From contig JAQICK010000379.1 of assembly GCA_027858595.1 (NCBI GenBank), forward strand, positions 1-24,324: a DNA stretch of 24,324 nt, written 5' to 3'. Made by a program: the position numbers and the translations under genes. Source of the stretch: Melioribacteraceae bacterium (GTDB lineage Bacteria; Bacteroidota; Ignavibacteria; Ignavibacteriales; Melioribacteraceae). This document shows positions 18,465 to 24,324 of this stretch, piece after piece. Every line of letters begins with the position of its first letter. The first letter of the stretch is position 1. A model generated the notes under the pieces. It was given only the letters and a program-made list of their open reading frames with translations, was not told the origin of the DNA and did not search any database.

Positions 18465-18483
18465 TGATTTCAACATTTAACCT

Positions 18484-18515
18484 AATATCCCTATTTAATA
18501 CTATATAGGAATATT
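18484..18515. repeat. Imperfect 11-bp inverted repeat
   Basis: AATATCCCTAT and ATAGGAATATT pair at 10 of 11 positions around a 10-base loop. It is mostly A-T pairs and lies between the mmdB palindrome and the 8-mer repeat. It may be a secondary structure of no function. Confidence 0.3.
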
Positions 18516-18623
18516 CAACATTAGCATTTTATGGATAATTTGTTTTCCTTTTTAGAATACTAGATGATAAATTTAGAAATTGCCCTTGTCTAAATAGAAT
18601 TTGATGTTGGTAAGTGCCCAAAT

Positions 18624-18659
18624 ATATAAAGAGACGTTCCGCGGAAAGTCTCTTTATAT
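18624..18659 (-). terminator. Near-perfect 36-base palindrome after mmdB, probable terminator
   Basis: Perfect 12-bp arms ATATAAAGAGAC / GTCTCTTTATAT enclose a further palindrome TTCCGCGGAA, with one G/A mismatch between the two, so the whole forms an 18-bp-armed palindrome. It lies 26 bases past the mmdB stop codon. On the minus strand the stem runs into TATATATTT, a moderate U-rich tail. Its position fits the end of the decarboxylase operon. The same symmetry would also work on the plus strand, but there is no gene there to terminate. Confidence 0.7.
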
Positions 18660-18685
18660 TACTATTACTGTGATTTTTTATATAT

Positions 18686-19831
18686 TTAAAATACCTTTAA
18701 TAAAAATCCCATTAGAATTCCAGCAGCAACGGCGGAGCCAATAACTCCTGAAACATTTGGAGCCATTGCGTGCATTAGTAAGTAGTTTGATGGATCTTCT
18801 GCTAAACCAAGAGTATGAACAACTCTTGCACTATCTGGTACAGCCGAAACCCCAGCAGCTCCAATCATTGGATTTAATTTATCACCCTTTTTCAAAAACA
18901 GATTCATGAATTTTGCAAAAAGAACTCCTCCAGCTGTAGCAATCATAAATGAAATTGCACCTAAGACAAAAATCAATATTGATTCTTGTGTTAAAAACTG
19001 AGTTGCCTGAGTAGATGCTCCAACAGTTAAACCCAAAAGAATTGTAACAATATCAATTAATGGCTTTGCAGCTGTATCGGCAAGACGTTTGGTAACTCCA
19101 GATTCTTTTAGCATGTTTCCAAAGAAGAGCATACCCAATAATGGCAATGCTCCCGGAGAAATAAATGTTGTAAGTAAAAGCCCAACAATTGGGAAAGACA
19201 TTTTCTCCAGCTTTGTTACAGCCCTTGGAGGTTTCATTTTAATTTGCCTTTCCTCTTTACTTGTAAGCAATTTTATTATTGGAGGTTGAATAACTGGAAC
19301 AAGTGCCATGTAGGAATAGGCAGCAATAGCAATGGCTCCAAGTAATTCTGGTGCAAGTTTGGAGGAAAGAAATATTGCAGTAGGTCCATCGGCCCCGCCA
19401 ATAATTCCAATGGCTGCGGCTTGTTCAATAGTAAAACCAAGAGCCAATGCTGCCATAAATGTTAAAAATATTCCAATTTGAGCTGCTGCACCAAGTAACA
19501 TTAATTTTGGATTTGAAAGGAGTGCGGAGAAATCAGTCATTGCTCCAATTCCAAGAAAAATTAAAGGTGGGTAAATACCTTTCATTACTCCAAAATATAA
19601 ATAGTTAAGAACGGAGCCTTCTTCATAAAGTCCAATCTGCAAGCCTACATTTTCAACAAATGGAATGTTTCCCATTAAAATTCCAAAACCAATTGGAACT
19701 AATAAAAGTGGTTCGTATTCTTTTTTAATTGCAAGATAGATGAACACTAATCCTATGCAAAGCATTATTACATGTTCAATAGTGAGATTAGCAAATCCAG
19801 TAAAGTGGATAAATTGATTTATACCATCCAT
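18686..19831 (-). CDS. mmdB: Na+-translocating decarboxylase beta subunit (methylmalonyl-CoA type)
   Basis: A 381-residue, very hydrophobic membrane protein of the OadB/MmdB/GcdB family, close to the family's usual length. It catalyses decarboxylation of carboxybiotin and couples it to export of Na+ across the inner membrane. The family signature GGADGPTAIF is at 145-154; its aspartate (D148) corresponds to the residue shown to be essential for Na+ pumping in Klebsiella oxaloacetate decarboxylase. The second conserved region near the C-terminus (HAMAPNVSGVIGSAVAAG) is also intact, as is PDSARVVHTLG. The gene starts three bases after the biotin-carrier stop and ends the operon, with the palindromic terminator following. 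The beta subunit alone does not tell oxaloacetate, methylmalonyl-CoA and glutaconyl-CoA enzymes apart; the neighbouring mmdA and epimerase genes point to methylmalonyl-CoA. Confidence 0.93.
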   Translation of the reverse strand: MDGINQFIHFTGFANLTIEHVIMLCIGLVFIYLAIKKEYEPLLLVPIGFGILMGNIPFVENVGLQIGLYEEGSVLNYLYFGVMKGIYPPLIFLGIGAMTDFSALLSNPKLMLLGAAAQIGIFLTFMAALALGFTIEQAAAIGIIGGADGPTAIFLSSKLAPELLGAIAIAAYSYMALVPVIQPPIIKLLTSKEERQIKMKPPRAVTKLEKMSFPIVGLLLTTFISPGALPLLGMLFFGNMLKESGVTKRLADTAAKPLIDIVTILLGLTVGASTQATQFLTQESILIFVLGAISFMIATAGGVLFAKFMNLFLKKGDKLNPMIGAAGVSAVPDSARVVHTLGLAEDPSNYLLMHAMAPNVSGVIGSAVAAGILMGFLLKVF

Positions 19832-19834
19832 TGT

Positions 19835-20272
19835 TTATTCCCCTATCTCAACTAAAACATCACCTTCGAGAACTGAGTCACCATTGTTGATTTTTATTGC
19901 AGTAACTTTTCCAGCTTTATCCGATTTAATATCGTTCTCCATCTTCATTGCTTCCATAATTAGCAGAGTATCGCCAACTTTAACTTCGTATCCGACACTT
20001 ATCTTAAGTTCTAAAATTGTTCCTGGCAACGGAGCCTTAACAAATCCAACACCTTTCTTTGTACTAGGATTACTGGTCTTTGCTGAATCCAGCCCACCAG
20101 AATGAATAATTTTTGGTCTCATTAATTTTGGAGTTTTAGTTTCCTGGATAGCTTTTTCAATTTCAACTTGATATGTTGAGCCATTAACTTCCACTTCAGC
20201 AATGTTATCTTCAAAGCTTAGTATTTCTGTATTATAATCGTTTCCACGAATAATTAATTTAAATTTTTTCAT
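19835..20272 (-). CDS. mmdC: Biotin carboxyl carrier subunit of the decarboxylase
   Basis: A 145-residue biotin acceptor. The C-terminal half is a standard biotinyl domain with the motif EAMKMEN; the lysine to be biotinylated is K110, 35 residues from the end as is usual. The start of that domain is marked by VKAPLPGTI. The N-terminal 60 residues form a small beta-rich segment and a linker with Lys/Ser/Thr. It carries the CO2 group from the carboxyltransferase (mmdA) to the membrane subunit (mmdB). Gaps of 10 bases to the gene before it and 3 to the gene after it support one transcript. The symbol follows the decarboxylase operon; the same domain occurs in acyl-CoA carboxylases, but no biotin carboxylase gene is present here. 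Confidence 0.92.
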   Translation of the reverse strand: MKKFKLIIRGNDYNTEILSFEDNIAEVEVNGSTYQVEIEKAIQETKTPKLMRPKIIHSGGLDSAKTSNPSTKKGVGFVKAPLPGTILELKISVGYEVKVGDTLLIMEAMKMENDIKSDKAGKVTAIKINNGDSVLEGDVLVEIGE

Positions 20273-20282
20273 TTTATTAACC

Positions 20283-20642
20283 TTATCTCTTAGGAATTTC
20301 TCTTAACCCGTATAGTTTTGAACTCCACGGGGAGTATGTTCTTTGAACTCTTTTTATTGTTAATACTGTATTTTCTAAATCGTGCTTTTCTTCGAAGTGC
20401 AAATATAATGCGGTAGATATAGCCGCACTTACTTCGCCAGATATTGAAAGATTTTCTGAATCAGCAGCACGATGACCAAGTGATTTTAATTTTTTCCTTT
20501 GTTGTGTTTGTAGAGCTTTTTGAAAGTATGTAATTATTATTGCTAGGAGTAATAAAGAAGTAAAAACAACTAAATATCCAACAATAGAAATTAAAACTCC
20601 ATCATTCTCCACAATATTTGAAATATTAAATTTATCAAACAT
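20283..20642 (-). CDS. mmdD: OadG-like gamma/delta subunit of the decarboxylase
   Basis: A 119-residue protein with one membrane span at about residues 16-40 (GVLISIVGYLVVFTSLLLLA and on), followed by a basic stretch (QQRKKLKSLGHR) and a soluble C-terminal part ending YSPWSSKLYGLREIPKR. This matches the OadG/MmdD small subunits, which hold the carboxyltransferase and the beta subunit together at the membrane. It is somewhat longer than the smallest family members. AGGAG lies upstream of the ATG. Its place between mmdA and the biotin carrier fits the usual decarboxylase gene order. The sequence identity of this subunit is always low, so the call leans on topology and context. Confidence 0.82.
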   Translation of the reverse strand: MFDKFNISNIVENDGVLISIVGYLVVFTSLLLLAIIITYFQKALQTQQRKKLKSLGHRAADSENLSISGEVSAAISTALYLHFEEKHDLENTVLTIKRVQRTYSPWSSKLYGLREIPKR

Positions 20643-20655
20643 AATTTCTCCTTAC

Positions 20656-22215
20656 TTATAATGGCATATTTGAATGTTTCTTTGGAGGATTACTATCTTT
20701 CTTTGTTGCTAGCATTTGCAATGCTCTAATAATTCTGAACCTTGTATTGCGTGGCTCAATTACATCATCAATGTAACCATACTTTGCTGCCACATAAGGA
20801 TTTGCAAATTTATCTTTATACTCTTCCTCTTTCTCTTTTATGAATTTATCTTTTTCTTCTGGGTCTGTGATAGCTTTAGTTTCTTTTGAGTAAAGAACTT
20901 CAACTGCTCCTTTAGCTCCCATCACTGCAATTTCAGCTCCTGGCCAAGAGTAATTAATATCACCACGTAAATGTTTGGAACTCATTACATCGTAAGCACC
21001 ACCGTATGCCTTGCGAAGAATTATTGTAATTTTTGGCACCGTTGCTTCGCCATAAGCAAAAAGTAATTTAGCACCGTGAATAATTATTCCGCCATATTCT
21101 TGAGTTGTTCCAGGTAAAAACCCGGGAACATCAACAAGTGTTACAATAGGAATATTAAAAGCATCACAGAATCTTACAAAACGTGCAGCCTTACGCGATG
21201 CGTTAATGTCCAAAACACCCGCAAGATAACTTGGTTGATTAGCAACAATTCCAACTGAAGCACCGTTGAAGGTTGCGAAACCACAAACAATGTTTTGAGC
21301 ATACTGGCGTTGCACTTCAAGAAATTCTCCGTTATCAACAATAGAAAATATTACATCTTTAACATCGTATGGTTTGTTTGCATTTTCAGGAATAATATTA
21401 TTAAGTGCATCGTCCAATCTATCAATAGGGTCATTACAAACTTTATGTGGAGGATCTTCCATATTATTCTGTGGAAGGAAACTAAGAATTTTTCTAATTA
21501 ATAATAGCCCTTCTTCTTCATCTTCTGAAACAAAATGAGTAACTCCAGATTTTGTAGCATGGACTTGAGCACCGCCGAGTTCTTCAGTTGTAACAACTTC
21601 TCCAGTTACTGTCTTTACAACTTTAGGACCAGTAACAAACATGTAACTTGTATCTTTGGACATAATTGTAAAATCGGTTAACGCTGGTGAGTAAACAGCA
21701 CCGCCAGCACAAGGACCAAAAATTGCAGAAATTTGTGGAACAACACCAGATGCCATAATATTCTGTTGGAAAATATCTGCATAGCCACCAAGACTTTTGA
21801 CACCTTCTTGAATTCTTGCACCACCACTATCATTAATTCCAATAATAGGAGCACCAACTTTCATTGCTTTCTCCATAACCTTTACAATTTTTTGTGCATA
21901 CATTTCAGATAGTGACCCACCGAAAACTGTAAAGTCTTGGGAGAACACATAAACTAAACGACCATCAATAGTTCCATAGCCAGTAACTACACCGTCAGAA
22001 AGATATTGCTCATTCTCTAATCCAAACCCTACTGTTCTGTGATGCACAAACATATCGAACTCTTCAAAACTTCCTTCGTCAAGTAATAATTCAATTCTCT
22101 CTCGAGCTGTCATTTTGCCTTTGCCATGTTGTGCATCAATTCTCTTTAAGCCACCACCCAAACGAGCCTCTTTCCTTTTTTCAAGTAGTTCTGCAATTTT
22201 ACTTTCAATTCCCAT
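20656..22215 (-). CDS. mmdA: Methylmalonyl-CoA decarboxylase carboxyltransferase (alpha) subunit
   Basis: A 519-residue acyl-CoA carboxyltransferase, the usual length for MmdA and propionyl-CoA carboxylase beta subunits. It moves the carboxyl group of methylmalonyl-CoA to biotin, giving propionyl-CoA. Both crotonase-fold halves are intact. The first has GGARIQEG (131-138) and GPCAGGAVYSPAL (167-179), which form the acyl-CoA oxyanion hole. The second has VDVPGFLPGTTQEYGG (from 361) and RKAYGGAYDVM (401-411), which form the biotin side. AGGAG stands five bases before the start. It follows the epimerase by 59 bases and precedes mmdD by 13. A carboxylase role is possible in principle, but the Na+-pump subunits in the same operon and the lack of a biotin carboxylase favour the decarboxylase. 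Confidence 0.93.
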   Translation of the reverse strand: MGIESKIAELLEKRKEARLGGGLKRIDAQHGKGKMTARERIELLLDEGSFEEFDMFVHHRTVGFGLENEQYLSDGVVTGYGTIDGRLVYVFSQDFTVFGGSLSEMYAQKIVKVMEKAMKVGAPIIGINDSGGARIQEGVKSLGGYADIFQQNIMASGVVPQISAIFGPCAGGAVYSPALTDFTIMSKDTSYMFVTGPKVVKTVTGEVVTTEELGGAQVHATKSGVTHFVSEDEEEGLLLIRKILSFLPQNNMEDPPHKVCNDPIDRLDDALNNIIPENANKPYDVKDVIFSIVDNGEFLEVQRQYAQNIVCGFATFNGASVGIVANQPSYLAGVLDINASRKAARFVRFCDAFNIPIVTLVDVPGFLPGTTQEYGGIIIHGAKLLFAYGEATVPKITIILRKAYGGAYDVMSSKHLRGDINYSWPGAEIAVMGAKGAVEVLYSKETKAITDPEEKDKFIKEKEEEYKDKFANPYVAAKYGYIDDVIEPRNTRFRIIRALQMLATKKDSNPPKKHSNMPL

Positions 22216-22274
22216 TTTTTCTCCTAATAAAAAGAAGATAAGTTGTTGTTTTCTTATCTAACATTTTAAATCTA

Positions 22275-22685
22275 TTAATTATTTTTTTCACAAAATTCAG
22301 TTAATACACCACCAGTTGATTTTGGATGTAAAAATGCAATATCCAATCCTTCTGCTCCCTTGCGTGGTTTTTCGTCTATTAATTTTATTCCTTTCTCTAT
22401 TACTTCATTTAAAGCATTTTCAATTCCATTAACAGCAAAGGCAATATGTTGTACTCCTTCACCACGTTTTTCAATAAATTTTGCTATTGGGCTATCATTA
22501 CTTGTGGCTTCTAGAAGCTCAAGTTTTGTATCTCCAACTTTCAGAAAAGCAGTTTTAACTTTTTGTTCAGCAACTTCTTCAATTGCATAGCATTTCAAGC
22601 CTAAAACTCCTTCGTAATATTTAAGTGATTCCTCAATATTCTTTACAGCAATTCCAAGATGCTCAATTTTATTTAGATCCATCAT
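22275..22685 (-). CDS. mce: Methylmalonyl-CoA epimerase
   Basis: A 136-residue protein of the glyoxalase/VOC superfamily, the normal size for this enzyme. It interconverts (R)- and (S)-methylmalonyl-CoA, joining the B12-dependent mutase to the carboxyl-transfer enzyme. Expected metal ligands are in place: H9 (EHLGIAV), E56 (LELLEAT), H80 (GVQHIAFAV) and E130 (LTEFCE). Two adjacent ATG codons open the frame (22685 and 22682). A GGA-containing site upstream is better spaced for the second, so the true start may be 22682. It is the first gene of the operon and directly precedes mmdA. The region upstream (22686-22864) has no gene. Confidence 0.92.
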   Translation of the reverse strand: MMDLNKIEHLGIAVKNIEESLKYYEGVLGLKCYAIEEVAEQKVKTAFLKVGDTKLELLEATSNDSPIAKFIEKRGEGVQHIAFAVNGIENALNEVIEKGIKLIDEKPRKGAEGLDIAFLHPKSTGGVLTEFCEKNN

Positions 22686-22864
22686 TATTCCTTTTTATTT
22701 TATAACGATTAGACAAAATACGTGCCTAAATTATTTATAGCAATTATTAACTTTTAAGTTGAGGAAAAGAGGAATTTAATAATTAGTCTCTTTCTTCTAT
22801 TAAGATTATTTTCTCAAAAATTGGAAAAAAGAAAAAACATTTTTGTTTTCTTTTAAAATTATAC

Positions 22865-22893
22865 TTGACAAAAATTTGCAGTAGTAGTATTTT
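22865..22893 (+). promoter_or_regulatory. Sigma70-type promoter of tRNA-Asn
   Basis: TTGACA (22865-22870) is separated by exactly 17 bases from TATTTT (22888-22893). Transcription would start near 22900, about 18 bases before the tRNA. The perfect -35 box, ideal spacing and position make this the clearest promoter in the window. Confidence 0.75.
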
Positions 22894-22917
22894 AGGAATT
22901 CAAATTTTGTTATTTAT

Positions 22918-22989
<72 letters not shown>

Positions 22990-22995
22990 CAAAGA

Positions 22996-23019
22996 AACCT
23001 CAAGCAACTGAGGTTTTTT
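22996..23019 (+). terminator. Intrinsic terminator after tRNA-Asn
   Basis: A 7-bp stem AACCTCA / TGAGGTT with a 6-base loop, running into a stretch of T (six from 23014). It begins 7 bases past the tRNA. This is a standard Rho-independent terminator. Confidence 0.88.
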
Positions 23020-23044
23020 CGTTTTAAACAATCTGAGAAATATT

Positions 23045-23289
23045 ATGACTTATTTCTCTACATCCTCAAATCAATATTGGTTTATCAATTCTATGCGGGA
23101 ATTTCTCAGAATCCCAATAGAAGATTGGAATATCAGAACTCTCTCGAAAAAGGTTTTAATTCAAGAAATTGACCTTGTAAAATTGCATTCACTCAAGAAT
23201 CCAACTCTAAAAAGGAAGCTACTGATATTGAAAGGGAAAGTAAATACCGGAAAAGCAGTAAAATAATTAAAAGGATTATTGATTACTAA
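23045..23289 (+). pseudogene. Broken GIY-YIG nuclease-family gene
   Basis: The obvious frame from ATG 23045 gives a 73-residue peptide that resembles nothing after MTYF. From 23047 the +2-shifted frame reads LFLYILKSILVYQFYAGISQ, then NPNRRLEYQNSLEKGFNSRN, a stop (TGA at the place where the family has Arg before Pro-Trp), and then KKEATDIERESKYRKSSKII, ending at TAA 23287-23289. That is the recognisable order of the small, roughly 80-residue GIY-YIG/UvrC-N proteins: YILKS, a YAGIS-type second half of the motif, RL..HN.., and KKEA..ER at the end. One missing base near MTYF and one in-frame stop (probably CGA to TGA, with TGG to TGT two codons on) disable it. Intact relatives often sit as single genes near tRNAs. 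The frame stays the same from 23047 to the end, which argues for recent decay. Confidence 0.75.
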
Positions 23290-23403
23290 TAAAATTGTAG
23301 CATTTGGATGTTATCTCGGGATGTAAGGGCTACTTTGTAAAACAACTAAGAAAGTAATTTTAAAAAATACTTGAAATAATAGTCAATTAAATAAACTTAG
23401 AAG

Positions 23404-23426
23404 AAAATATCCATCCGTGATATTTT
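23404..23426 (-). terminator. Possible terminator between converging genes
   Basis: AAAATATC / GATATTTT, an 8-bp stem with a 7-base loop, lies five bases past the histidine kinase stop codon. On the minus strand it ends in TTTT and a pyrimidine-rich stretch. It is A-T rich and therefore modest in strength. By symmetry it could also end plus-strand transcription from the pseudogene side. Confidence 0.45.
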
Positions 23427-23430
23427 ATTA

Positions 23431-24324
23431 TCAGTTTACAGGCACACTACAACTAAAAGTACTTCCCTTTCCTATTTCGCTTTGCACCCAAATTTTGCCA
23501 CCATTCATTTCAACAAATTCTTTACATAAAATTAAACCTAAACCTGTACCTGTTTCGTTTTCGGTGCCACTAGTTGATTGTGTATCCTCCAACTTGAAAA
23601 GTTTAGTAACGGTTTCATTATTCATTCCAACACCGGAATCTTTGATTTGGACTTCAACCATTTCATTATTAGAAATACTTTCAACAGATATTTGCCCATT
23701 TTTAGTTGTAAATTTAATCGCATTAGTTAAAAGGTTTCTAACAATTGTATTAAGCATATCCTCGTCAGCATTTACGATGATATCAACATTAACATTATTA
23801 GAAAGGAAAATACCTTTTTTTTCTGCTGATTTATTAACAAGTAAAATATTTTGTTGAACAAGACTGTATAAATTTAAAAAATGTGGATGAAATTCCAATT
23901 TCCCAGTTTGAGAACGTGACCACTGCAATAAGTTTTGGAGTAAATTAAAAGACAAATCTGCCGTATTCTTCATCTCATTAATAAAAAACAAAACCTCATC
24001 ACTTTGCAATTCTTTATATTCAGAGAGTAATATTTCTGAAAATCCAAGAAGCGTAACAAAAGGATTTTTTAGATCGTGCGCAATGATAGAAAAGAATTTG
24101 TCTTTTGTTTGGTTTAACTCGTTTAATTCTGCAACATAGTTTTGTACTGCTTCTGCATTTTTTTTCCTTGCAATTGCTAATGCAATTTGTTCAGAAATAA
24201 AAACAAGTAATTGTAATTCATCCTTACCATAAGCGGCTGGATTTTTATAATCTTGCAAGACAATAACACCCGAAACCATTCCGTTATCAATTAATGGAAC
24301 ACCTAACCAAATTTCAGCTGGAGT
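23431..24324 (-). CDS. Sensor histidine kinase with GAF domain, N-terminus outside the window
   Basis: The last 297 residues of a two-component sensor kinase. The frame is open through the window edge (TPAEIWLGVPLIDNG before the first Met in view), so the ATG at 24279 is internal. Domains in order: the end of a GAF sensor domain (1-50: LGVPLIDNG..SGVIVLQDY, then LQLLVFISEQIALAIARK), a short coiled-coil linker, HisKA with the phospho-accepting H83 in FFSIIAHDLKNP (codon 24076-24078), and HATPase with the N box NLLTNAIKFT, the G1 box DSGVGM and the G2 box GTGLGL. It autophosphorylates using ATP and passes phosphate to a response regulator, which is not in view. GAF domains sense small ligands or redox state; the signal is unknown. 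The soluble look of the visible part does not rule out membrane segments upstream. Confidence 0.92.
   Translation of the reverse strand, partial: TPAEIWLGVPLIDNGMVSGVIVLQDYKNPAAYGKDELQLLVFISEQIALAIARKKNAEAVQNYVAELNELNQTKDKFFSIIAHDLKNPFVTLLGFSEILLSEYKELQSDEVLFFINEMKNTADLSFNLLQNLLQWSRSQTGKLEFHPHFLNLYSLVQQNILLVNKSAEKKGIFLSNNVNVDIIVNADEDMLNTIVRNLLTNAIKFTTKNGQISVESISNNEMVEVQIKDSGVGMNNETVTKLFKLEDTQSTSGTENETGTGLGLILCKEFVEMNGGKIWVQSEIGKGSTFSCSVPVN

Larger units (their letters stand above)
18345..18685. other. Hairpin-rich intergenic region between mmdB and the giant gene
   Basis: A stretch of 341 bases with no credible gene on either strand. It separates the decarboxylase operon from the giant-protein cluster. 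From the mmdB side it holds a strong palindrome (18624-18659), an imperfect hairpin (18484-18515), three tandem copies of an 8-mer (18441-18464) overlapping a perfect 14-bp inverted repeat (18415-18446), a TATAAT box (18369-18374) and the ribosome binding site of the giant gene. The order fits a terminator first and then a promoter/operator zone for the giant gene, though that reading is inference. Confidence 0.6.

Noticed and set aside
20656..22215. Propionyl-CoA or acetyl-CoA carboxylase beta subunit
   Set aside because: The sequence alone would allow it, but the operon includes the Na+-pump beta and gamma-type subunits and no biotin carboxylase.
22742..22784. AATTATTAA / TTAATAATT inverted repeat upstream of mce as an operator
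   Set aside because: The arms are A-T only, 25 bases apart, in very AT-rich DNA, and chance is a sufficient explanation; no promoter could be placed next to it with confidence.
22823..22858. Poly-A/poly-T inverted repeat before the tRNA promoter as a terminator
   Set aside because: The stem is low-complexity A/T with bulges, and no gene on the plus strand ends there.
23045..23266. 73-codon plus-strand ORF as an intact small protein
   Set aside because: Only its first four residues fit a known family; the recognisable GIY-YIG sequence is in the shifted frame, so it is better read as part of a pseudogene.

Overview
The window reads as chromosomal DNA from an AT-rich, free-living member of the Bacteroidota/Ignavibacteriota (FCB) group. 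The reasons are signal peptides that end in Ser/Ala-Gln, a very large secreted protein beside FN3, TPR and beta-barrel proteins, and a sodium-pumping methylmalonyl-CoA decarboxylase operon. The phylum is an inference from protein style; no marker gene here proves it. From the left edge to about 22.7 kb every gene lies on the minus strand, so the reading order is from high to low coordinates.

Right end (22.8-24.3 kb). A plus-strand tRNA-Asn(GTT) has a clear sigma70-type promoter and an intrinsic terminator. It is followed by a broken GIY-YIG nuclease gene that other annotation is likely to miss or to call in the wrong frame. Facing it is the C-terminal part of a GAF/HisKA/HATPase histidine kinase that runs off the window.

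Middle-right (18.6-22.7 kb). A compact operon, mce, mmdA, mmdD (OadG-like), mmdC (biotin carrier) and mmdB, encodes methylmalonyl-CoA epimerase and a membrane Na+-translocating methylmalonyl-CoA decarboxylase. Together they join the succinate/methylmalonyl-CoA and propionyl-CoA pools to a sodium gradient. A near-perfect 36-base palindrome lies just after mmdB and probably ends the transcript.

Left part (0.3-18.3 kb). Four exported proteins follow one another: a giant protein of about 4,066 residues, a protein built of FN3 domains, a TPR-repeat protein and a 570-residue predicted outer-membrane beta-barrel. The last three genes overlap and look translationally coupled. The giant protein has an N-terminal Ig/FN3-like region, two diverged copies of a roughly 750-residue beta-rich unit, a further beta-rich region, an alpha-helical island and a C-terminal set of FN3 domains. 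I recognise no named system here. My proposal that the four proteins work together as a cell-surface or secretion assembly is inference from context, and it is the most interesting thing in the window.

Non-coding structure. Two related, palindrome-rich dispersed repeats occur at the left edge and between the giant and FN3 genes. A tandem heptamer adjoins the giant gene's stop codon. The 341-base gap upstream of the giant gene is dense in hairpins and holds three tandem copies of an 8-mer. No CRISPR array, insertion sequence, rRNA or phage gene is visible.
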